A DNA stretch of 64,000 nt from positions 124,001 to 188,000 of the forward strand of contig JADJOD010000003.1 of the NCBI GenBank assembly GCA_016713985.1, written 5' to 3'. The DNA is from Lewinellaceae bacterium. Lineage in GTDB: Bacteria > Bacteroidota > Bacteroidia > Chitinophagales > Saprospiraceae. Position 1 is the first letter of the stretch; each line of letters starts with the position of its first letter. The translations under genes were made by a program, and so were the position numbers. Below, one piece after another: positions 57,016-64,000 of this stretch. The notes below the pieces were generated by a model. The model was not told where the DNA came from, did no database searches, and worked only from the letters and a program-made list of their open reading frames with translations.

Positions 57016-59067
57016 ATGTTGCGCAAACTAATCCTGCTTTTCCCGCTTCTTTTATTGATCGCTTTCGCCAACCTTTCGGCACAGCAGTCATCCAAAAGCA
57101 AATCAAAAGACCGCTTTCGCGAGAAAGACGACCGGCGTTACCCGGTACGTGTGCTGAATGCCGATGAAATCAACGAAACAGGGTCCGACTATGCCCCGGC
57201 ATATTACAAAGAAGGGATCATGTTCGTATCGAGCCGCGCCAAAAACGGCCCCCGCGACCCGAAATCGGGTGAAACGTACTCCGAACTTTTTTATGCTTTT
57301 TTAGACTACAACGGCGATCCCTCGTTTCCGCAGAAATTCGAATTCAACGAATTGAAAAAATCGAGTTTCCACGAAGGTCCGGTTTGTTTCTCCCGGGATA
57401 ACAAAACGGCCTACATGACCCGGAACAACAACAAAGACGGCGTGGTGAAAGCCAATAAAAGCGGCCAGTCGACGCTCAAAATATACGAATCGCACTATGG
57501 CCGGCCCGACTGGACCCGACCGGCCGAATTGCCTTTTAATGAGGACGACTACTCCTGCATGCACCCCAGCGTCAGCGCCGACGGCACCAAACTTTTCTTC
57601 GCTTCCGATATGCCCGGCGGTTATGGCGGCTACGACATTTATTATGTGGAACGCATCGGCAGCGAATGGGGCGCCCCGGTCAATCTGGGTCCGGTGATCA
57701 ATACGGACAAGCAGGAAATATTTCCCTATATCAGCCAGTCGGGCTCTCTTTTTTTTACGTCCAACGGCAGGCCGCTGACCCTCGGCGGGCTTGATATTTA
57801 TTACGCCAATAACCCGCTGAACAACCCGGAGGAGGTGGTCAATCTCGGCGATCAGATCAATTCCGATTCCGACGACATGGCGTTTATCATCGATGATGCC
57901 GGTAAAAACGGTTTCTTTACCAGCAACCGCGCGCGCGGCTCCGGCAAAGACGACATCTACCGCTTCGAGGCCCCGCGTGGACTGGAAGGTATTGGCAAAC
58001 CCGAGATCAATCCGGCACAAATCATTGTAACCGACGCAAAAACGCGGGCGCCGCTCCAAAAAGCGGCTATTCGTATCCTGCAACCTTCGGAAGACGGGTT
58101 CGTGAGCGGCAACAAGGACTTTTACACCATCGACCTGTTCCCGGTGCAGGACAAACCCAACGCGCTCAGCCTCCAGCTGACACGCCGGGGCGCCGATGAT
58201 TTGGGCGACGCAGACCTTTACAGCAATGTGGAAGGCAAAGCGAGTACCGAATTTACCCGATACCACAACTACCTCGTCGTGGTGAGCCTTGAAGGATACA
58301 GCCCGAAAGAAAGGCTGATCACCATCGATACCGAGAATCAACTGACCCTGGAATTCAAACTGACCGAAGCGCCCGCCTGTCTGCGCGCAGGTGGTATGGT
58401 GGCAACCTCGGAATTCGGCACCCGCATCGTGAACGCCACGGTCAAATTTGTACACCGGCTCACGGGTCACATCGAAACCGTCCGGACGAACTGGAACGGC
58501 GAATTCGACGCCTGCCTGCCGATCGAAGGAGAATATATCGCCTATGTGGTGCGCCCGGGTTTCCGGGAAGAAAATTTCCGCGTGACGGCAATAAAAGGCG
58601 ACCGTTCGTATAATGAAGTACGCCTTTCGTCGCTTACACCCGATGCCAGCATCGAGGCGACCATGCCCCTCGCCAACGGCATACAGGACGGGTCGGTCAT
58701 TATCCTCGACCAGATCTTTTACGAATACAACAAGGCGACACTCAACCAGAGCGCTATCCGCTACTTAGACGCCTTACTCGAATTGCTGAAAAGGTACCCG
58801 GAAATGGAAATCGACCTCATCGCCCATACGGATACACGCGGCGATGCGCAACTTAACCAGGAACTCACCGACGCCCGTGCGAAAAACGCCCGGACTTACC
58901 TCGCTTTCCGCAACATCAACCCGGATCGGATCAATGTTTACGGCAAAGGTGAAACGGAACCGCGCAACCGCTGCACCGAAGGGGTTGAATGTTCGGATGA
59001 CGAACACAAACAAAATAACCGGCTTGAAATCCGCGTCCGCAAGGTGGGCCGGATACCGAGGCCTTGA
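57016..59067 (+). CDS. OmpA-family protein with PD40 (WD40-like) propeller, T9SS-linked
   Basis: A 683-residue exported protein. The ATG at 57016 begins MLRKLILLFPLLLLIAFANLSAQ; the TTG two codons earlier is rejected. Residues 40-330 are PD40 propeller blades (DYAPAYYKEGIMFVSSRA, SVSADGTKLFFASD, FFTSNRARGSGKDDIYR). A carboxypeptidase-regulatory-like region spans about 335-550. The last ~125 residues are an OmpA peptidoglycan-binding domain (DQIFYEYNKATLNQSA, IAHTDTRGDAQLNQ, NNRLEIRVRK). Proteins of this layout (PorE-like) tether the T9SS ring or its cargo to the wall. It is 33 bases after the PorP/SprF gene and forms a three-gene block with it and the adhesin. Confidence 0.87.
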   Translation: MLRKLILLFPLLLLIAFANLSAQQSSKSKSKDRFREKDDRRYPVRVLNADEINETGSDYAPAYYKEGIMFVSSRAKNGPRDPKSGETYSELFYAFLDYNGDPSFPQKFEFNELKKSSFHEGPVCFSRDNKTAYMTRNNNKDGVVKANKSGQSTLKIYESHYGRPDWTRPAELPFNEDDYSCMHPSVSADGTKLFFASDMPGGYGGYDIYYVERIGSEWGAPVNLGPVINTDKQEIFPYISQSGSLFFTSNGRPLTLGGLDIYYANNPLNNPEEVVNLGDQINSDSDDMAFIIDDAGKNGFFTSNRARGSGKDDIYRFEAPRGLEGIGKPEINPAQIIVTDAKTRAPLQKAAIRILQPSEDGFVSGNKDFYTIDLFPVQDKPNALSLQLTRRGADDLGDADLYSNVEGKASTEFTRYHNYLVVVSLEGYSPKERLITIDTENQLTLEFKLTEAPACLRAGGMVATSEFGTRIVNATVKFVHRLTGHIETVRTNWNGEFDACLPIEGEYIAYVVRPGFREENFRVTAIKGDRSYNEVRLSSLTPDASIEATMPLANGIQDGSVIILDQIFYEYNKATLNQSAIRYLDALLELLKRYPEMEIDLIAHTDTRGDAQLNQELTDARAKNARTYLAFRNINPDRINVYGKGETEPRNRCTEGVECSDDEHKQNNRLEIRVRKVGRIPRP

Positions 59068-59070
59068 ATC

Positions 59071-59187
59071 TATGGTCAGCGGGCGTCTAAATTGGTCCTT
59101 GTACATTGATAAAATTCAAAAAATGATCAATGTGCAATTACCAATTTTCAATGTACAAGGACCAATTTAGACGCCCCCAATGACCAT
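59071..59187. repeat. Near-perfect 38-bp inverted repeat between convergent genes
   Basis: TATGGTCAGCGGGCGTCTAA... (59071-59108) is almost exactly complementary to 59148-59187, with a two-base bulge and a ~40-base A/T-rich loop that itself carries TGATCAATG remnants. It lies between the OmpA-family gene (stop 59067) and gldN (stop 59197), pointing at each other, so it can end both transcripts. Confidence 0.85.
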
Positions 59188-59196
59188 AAACTTCCG

Positions 59197-60060
59197 CTAC
59201 CAGCTCCACAAATCGTGTTCACGATTGAACAATTCGTCCTCAATTCTTTCCGATTGCAACATCAGGTCGGTTCCGGCCAAATAATCCATCAGCCGGCGAT
59301 CCTGAATGTTGTTTTCCTTGACAACCGCTGAAGCGAAGTAACGCATCTCGAACATATCTTCCCAGGAGGTGGTGGAAGCGTAGTTGCCGCCGTGGGTAAT
59401 CGCTTTATGCGCGGCCAGCAAGGGGCGGGCAGTGGGGTAGTGCACCCAAAACAGCGGTTTTTCGTACCGGAAATCGCCGTTTTCATCCCGGACGTCGATC
59501 AAGGGTGCAATGCCCAGGATACGGACGCGCAGGGAGCCCGTGTTGGCGTCGAAATACCAGGATTCTTTCACGCGGAACCGCCGCACATCTTCCCAGTTCA
59601 GTTCACTTTGCACCACCGTAATTTCTTCCTGCTCGGTATCCATATCAAACCGGGAAATGGTGTCTGTTTTGAACAACATGTTTTGGACCCCGTCCTTTGA
59701 CAGGGGTTTGGAAAAACGGTCGTCGTCGGTGCTGTACACGGTCAGGTCGCCGTTGAGCGCTGCCTGTGACAAGACCATAAAAAGCGGCGATTCGGGCGCT
59801 ATAAACGGCAGATTCATTTTTTCGCGGGTATCGATCACCCGCCAAATGCGTTTTTCCCAAAAAATGTCGGCTTCCCGGATATTCTGGTATTTCAAAACCC
59901 GGTGTTCGGCGATGACGGAGCGTTCGGTAATGTCGTCCAGCGGTGGCGAGGGCGCGCCGGGAATGGGGTCGGCGCCTTGAGCAAACGAAAGTTGTGCGGC
60001 GAGCAAAGCTCCGCCCAGGCAGCCCAATAAACGGACTACCCGCATTGACAGTGTTGTCAT
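59197..60060 (-). CDS. gldN: Gliding-motility/T9SS protein GldN
   Basis: About 287 residues. The start ATG at 60060 gives the signal peptide MRVVRLLGCLGGALLAAQLSFAQ shortly after; the longer frame begins with a non-family stretch. GldN marks are READIFWEKRIWRVIDTREKMN, LFMVLSQAALNGDLTVYSTDD and the ending LMLQSERIEDELFNREHDLWSW (read in parts). In other Bacteroidota GldN forms the periplasmic ring with GldK of the type IX motor-translocon, coded in a gldKLMN operon. Here gldK, gldL and gldM are not beside it; gmhB is upstream with a 185-base gap. It could be a second GldN or a displaced one. Confidence 0.85.
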   Translation of the reverse strand: MTTLSMRVVRLLGCLGGALLAAQLSFAQGADPIPGAPSPPLDDITERSVIAEHRVLKYQNIREADIFWEKRIWRVIDTREKMNLPFIAPESPLFMVLSQAALNGDLTVYSTDDDRFSKPLSKDGVQNMLFKTDTISRFDMDTEQEEITVVQSELNWEDVRRFRVKESWYFDANTGSLRVRILGIAPLIDVRDENGDFRYEKPLFWVHYPTARPLLAAHKAITHGGNYASTTSWEDMFEMRYFASAVVKENNIQDRRLMDYLAGTDLMLQSERIEDELFNREHDLWSW

Positions 60061-60245
60061 GTCGGTCGTGTTTAGTAAAAAGTATGAAAAAATAAAGGAA
60101 AAGCCCGCAGAAGGGGTGTAAACCGGGAGTAAAACATCTCGAAACTCAATACATCGCAGAATCGGCGCTCGGGAAAATGTTTGTTGCAAACAAAGCCGGA
60201 TACAGAACGGGGCTTGGCGAAGGGGTATTTTTGGAGTTAAAAATT

Positions 60246-60791
60246 TTAACAACCGGCGATGTAGCGGGCGAAATGCAGGAGGGAGTCGAAACGGAAATCG
60301 ATCTTCATCGCAGCCAGGGTTTCGGCCTCTTCCACTTTTCCCCGGATTTGCACAGTGCGCAAGCCCAGTGCCTGCCCGAATTGTATATCGGAAACCGAAT
60401 CACCTGCCATCCAGGCGTTTTCAAGGTCGATGTCCGGAAAATCGGCCAAAGCAAGCCAGGCCATACCCGTGGCCGGTTTCCGGCAGCGACATCCGGCATC
60501 TTTCGCATGTGGACAGTGATAAATGCCGTCGATGCGCCCCCCCGCTGCCGCGACCGTTTCCCGCATAAAATAGTGGACGGCGGATAAACCGGTCTCCGTC
60601 ATAATTCCTTTGCCGATACCTGCCTGATTAGTGACGACGATAATGCGGCCAAACTGCCCGGCCAGCAACCGCATGGCTTCTCCCAGCCCCTCCGTGGCAA
60701 TAAATGCCTCCGGCGTACGCACATAATCTCCAATGGGGCGTACATTGATCACGCCGTCGCGGTCCAGAAAAAGGGTTGGTTGGGCAGCCAT
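60246..60791 (-). CDS. gmhB: D-glycero-beta-D-manno-heptose-1,7-bisphosphate 7-phosphatase
   Basis: A 181-residue HAD phosphatase for ADP-heptose synthesis (LPS inner core). The nucleophile and acid are D10 and D12 in LFLDRDGVIN; the third motif is MAGDSVSDIQ. A zinc-binding loop, CPHAKDAGCRCRKP, separates GmhB from histidinol phosphatases and other HAD-IIIA enzymes. The second HAD block is VVTNQAGIGKG. Its start is 12 bases after the stop of the TolB-like gene, so they are cotranscribed. Other heptose genes are not in the window. Confidence 0.9.
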   Translation of the reverse strand: MAAQPTLFLDRDGVINVRPIGDYVRTPEAFIATEGLGEAMRLLAGQFGRIIVVTNQAGIGKGIMTETGLSAVHYFMRETVAAAGGRIDGIYHCPHAKDAGCRCRKPATGMAWLALADFPDIDLENAWMAGDSVSDIQFGQALGLRTVQIRGKVEEAETLAAMKIDFRFDSLLHFARYIAGC

Positions 60792-60803
60792 GCCGGATTT
60801 GTA

Positions 60804-63800
60804 TTAAAAATCGGTACCCAGCGCAATGTGAAAAATAGGTTTCTGGACCACCCGGGTTTCGATCCCCCAACCGTAGTCGGCCCGGATGTACATCCCGAAA
60901 ATAAGCGCGCGCGCTCCAAAACCGTAACCCGCCACCAGCGGATCGCGGAAATAATTGACTTTTACGGAAACCGTGGGCGGATTGTAGAGGTAAACGATAT
61001 TGATCGGGTTTTCGCCGCCGTAGGGGTCATTACCCTCCCAAGCCGTGCCGACGTCAAAAAATCCGACGAGTTGGAAGTTGCGCCAGAAATTGCCCATTAC
61101 GGGTTTTTTGGAAAAATACTTAAAAATCGGCACCCGTAACTCGGTGTTGATCAAGGCAAAAGAATTGCCGTTGCGGATGTTTTGCTCGAACCCGCGAAGG
61201 TTGGCAGCCAGCGTCTGGTAGGCAAACTCGCCCCCCGCCGGCACCGGGATGGCGTCGTTAAATTTGGGGAAAATCCAGTTGTCGACGCCGCCGAGGTAAT
61301 ACAGTATTTTTTCGGAACCGAATGACGTGGCAGCAGCCAGCCGAACGGCCAGAATCGAGCGCCGGTCCAGCAATTGATAATGCCGGGCGTCGAGCCCGAT
61401 CACCGTCATAAATCCCTTGTTGAACCGGAAACTCCAGTTGGGCTGGGTATTGAATTCAAAACGTTTTACTGCTTCCACGAATAATTTCGCCCGCGAACCG
61501 GTTTTCAGGTTCATGTCTATATCGATGGTGTTGTCGTAAATGGCGGCCAGCCGGAGGGAAGCGCGTTGCTCCGCGTAATCGGGGGCTTCCAGCGTGATCT
61601 GATTGGTACTCAGCAAAATAGACTTGTCCTGCCGGATGGTCGCCGTGCCGCGCAGGCTGAAAAATGCGTCAAAAGGATAACGCATTTCATACTGGCCGAG
61701 TATCGTGTTGGTGCGCAATTGCAGCGGTGGTTCGTTCGGCGGAATCCCGGGAGTTGTCGGATTGAGGTCGTACACGATGGTTTTGCGGTACAAGGCGAAA
61801 CGTTTGTCAATCCGGTGTTTTTTATCATCGAACCACAAATAATATTCCGCCCCGTTGAAGGTGGTGGGCAGGCGAAAACCGGCTTCCACCACATAATTTT
61901 CCAATACATCTTTAAAGTTTGCTTTGAGCAGGATACCCGGTGGCGGCGTTTCGAACTGCGGTGTGCCGGAATAACTGTCGAGTCCTTCAAAAAGCAGGTT
62001 GTTATCCAGGCTGGTGGAAATGTAATCCGTCCGGAATTTCAGCCGGTAAGGAATGATTTGAGACGGATTAAAACGAATAACGGAGTTATTTTTCCCAAAT
62101 TCCAGGCCGGGTTGGCCGGGTTTTACCGGGCGGCGTGGGGCGGGTTGCATTTGTACGGCTTCGGCGGCCTCCGGTTTTTCTTTTTCAATTTCTTCGGGCT
62201 CTTCTTCTTCGGGATCCCGCACGGGCGTTTGTTCCTGTTTTTCAGGTTGTTTGGCGGGAGGAGCCACGGCAAGGTGTTCGGGTAACTGGAACAACCAGCC
62301 CGGTTCGATCACCTTTGCAGTGTCCGGCCGCACCACAACAGGGTTGTTTTCGGCGTCGGGAGTTAGTTTTTCGGGCGCCTGCGAATTATCTTCAATATTC
62401 GGCTGGGCGGGAATCGGGATACCCGCGTCGCGATAGGTTAACTCGCGGTAACGGGTGATGCGGGCGGGCGCTGTGGCGGAAGGGTTGATTTTTTTCTGGT
62501 AAAAAAGTGTTTTGCCGTTGCGTGGAATGGCTTCCACGAATTTTCCGGTGCGGAACGACAGGTGCTGACTGGCAATACTGCGATCCAGGTTGGTCTGGTT
62601 CCAGGTACGCGCGCGTTTTTTTGTAAACGGGGGCAAAACGTATGCTGTCAATTTGTGTCGAATCCAGGTTCTTCATCACGGTGTCCAAAGGCGCCAGGAA
62701 GGTAAGGGTTCGGGAGAAGGGCCATTCCCCGGGATTTTTTGTATCCAGGGTTTTTACTTCAGCGCCGTCTTTCAGGTATATAATGGCCTGATTATAAGCA
62801 AGATAGGGTTCAAGGTAACCGGCCTGGCGGTTGTTGATACCGTTTTGGTCGCTTAAAAAAGAAAATGGGTGCTGTCCGCGCCGATCGGGTTTCGTTCGTC
62901 AAAAAAAGGCGTTTGGGTGATGCGTACAAGTTCGTTGCTGCGCTGATCGAGGTTGAAAAAGAAAATATCGAAACGGCCGATCGGCAAAACGGTGTCTAAG
63001 CGTTCGAGGGAAAGGGTGTCGGTCAGCCTGTTGCTGGCGAAAAGAATACCTTTTTGCCCGTCGAGGGTAGTTACCGAAGCGTCCAGGTCGTCCCAAAAAT
63101 CCTGGGTCAATCGCTCGGTTTGCCGGTTAACGGTGTGATAAATAAACAGGTCGGAGTAACCTCGTACTGCTGCCGACATGGCGATATCCACCGGATTGAC
63201 GTATTCCATGCTGAAAACGCGCTGGAATTCGGGCGACAAATCGCTGTACTCTTTTTTTCCCGTGGCGAGATGAAGGACGGCGATACGCGGCACATCCCGG
63301 CGTTCGTAGAGGACAGCGAGTCGCTGGTTGTCGGGGTTCCAGGCAATTTGCGGATAGTTGTAATCGGTGGCTTGCAGGGCATTGCGCACCCCGCCGCGGA
63401 ACAGGAGTTTGCGTTTGCCGGTTTCAAGATCGAGCGTCCAGACCCGCCATTTGCCGATGTCGTTGCTGACCCAGGCGATTTTCCGCCCGTCGGGGCTGAT
63501 TTTTAATTGATTCAGCGGCAGTTTCTTTTTGTTTTTTATGGTGATTTCAGCGCCCGGGTCGGGTGTTTTGGTTATTTTTACTTCATCGCGGTAGCGTTTC
63601 CGGTAATAATCGAGCATGGCGTCGGTGGTGCGCCGGTAGCCGTTGCCGAGCACGTACAGGAAGCCGGCGTCGATGCTGCGGTTGATCCGTGTGAGGTAAA
63701 GCAGGTTGCTGATGGTGCTGCGCCCGTAGTGGAGCCCGATATAGTTCCAAAAAGCGTGCCCGGCAACACGAGGGTGCTCCTTGGCGATTTTATCGAAGTT

Positions 63801-64000
63801 TTTGTATTTGCCCGACTGGATCAGGTCGCGGAGCTGGTTGTCGAGTTCGGTACTCCATTCTTCGCCGCAATAAGCGGTCAGGCCGTTGGTGTACCAACCC
63901 GGCAGGTTGAGCAGTACGGCGTTTTGCACAATTTCCTGCAGGTTGGCGCCAAAAAGCATGGAGTTCAGGAGTACACCGGCCACCCCTTCCCGGATTTGTG
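60804..64000 (-). CDS. TolB-like propeller protein with peptidase-MA-like head and beta-barrel tail, 5' partial, two frameshifts
   Basis: At least 1,060 residues; the 5' end lies beyond base 64000. The visible N-terminal part looks like the end of a peptidase MA-like (gluzincin) domain: NLPGWYTNGLTAYCGEE, FWNYIGLHYGRSTISNLL. A TolB/WD40-like propeller follows (ISPDGRKIAWVSND, FSMEYVNPVDIAMS, GILFASNRLTDTLS). The frame then breaks at the A run 62855-62860 (missing base) and again at the T run 62616-62622 (extra base). Rejoined, it continues NGINNRQAGYL, a P/E-rich linker (about EEEEPEEIEKEKPE) and a C-terminal surface-antigen-like barrel ending HIALGTDF. The whole resembles large Bacteroidota outer-membrane TolB/BamA-like fusions. 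gmhB follows 12 bases later. Confidence 0.72.

Noticed and set aside
1..64000. Programmed ribosomal frameshifting at the ten breaks
   Set aside because: Breaks lie in varied homopolymers, in several directions, in rsmI and pssA where it is not known, with no slippery site plus downstream structure pattern. Sequencing error is simpler.

Overview
This window comes from a member of the Bacteroidota, most likely the class Saprospiria. The evidence is type IX secretion (T9SS) cargo with type A and type B sorting tails, a PorP/SprF-type outer-membrane protein, GldN, a Rho with a long charged N-terminal insertion, separate PurS, and several TAnnTTTG-type -7 promoter elements. It is a chromosomal stretch of housekeeping and envelope genes. 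I see no rRNA, tRNA, CRISPR array, prophage, insertion sequence or transposase.

Layout. 1-3.4 kb: end of an acylpyruvase-type FAH hydrolase, cysM, an unknown exported protein and an amidohydrolase-like exported protein. 3.8-8.9 kb: a giant DUF4175-type coiled-coil membrane protein and a two-repeat protein with an EAD11-like C-terminal domain, the best candidate here for part of a conflict/defence system. 8.9-10.6 kb: pssA-purS-rsmI on the minus strand. 10.9-15.3 kb: a SprB-repeat T9SS surface protein and an acyltransferase. 15.3-17.3 kb: xerD, an EVE-domain gene and a membrane protein. 17.6-29.2 kb: a histidine kinase, exported proteins (CotH kinase, M14 peptidase) and two c-type cytochromes, one fused to leucine-rich and discoidin-like parts. 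29.3-34.8 kb: rsmA with an O-antigen ligase-like gene, an exported methyltransferase, a site-2 protease and an aspartyl protease. 34.9-41.4 kb: SLC13 transporter, bacilliredoxin, M28 peptidase, GH25 lysozyme, rho. 41.9-47.6 kb: serS, a YugP-type protease, an alpha/beta hydrolase, a polysaccharide deacetylase, gltX. 47.7-64 kb: a T9SS block with a ~2,650-residue adhesin, PorP/SprF and an OmpA/PD40 protein, then a lone gldN, gmhB and a TolB-like propeller plus beta-barrel gene that runs off the window.

Two patterns cut across the annotation. First, seven genes are broken by ten small indels. Eight lie at mononucleotide runs of 4-7 bases, one at a CG dinucleotide run and one at or beside a five-base run. 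In every case the family-like protein resumes in another frame. Uncorrected long-read errors are more likely than ten pseudogene lesions, so I annotate these as single genes spanning the break. Second, at least six intergenic gaps hold long hairpins whose arms are built from 7-10 nt tandem units. The unit sequence differs from site to site while the architecture is the same, and most lie just after stop codons. They are probably terminators or a REP-like family of this lineage.

Functionally, the window is dominated by cell-surface building (T9SS cargo and machinery, phospholipid and LPS precursor genes, wall hydrolases, exported proteases) interleaved with core translation and transcription genes.
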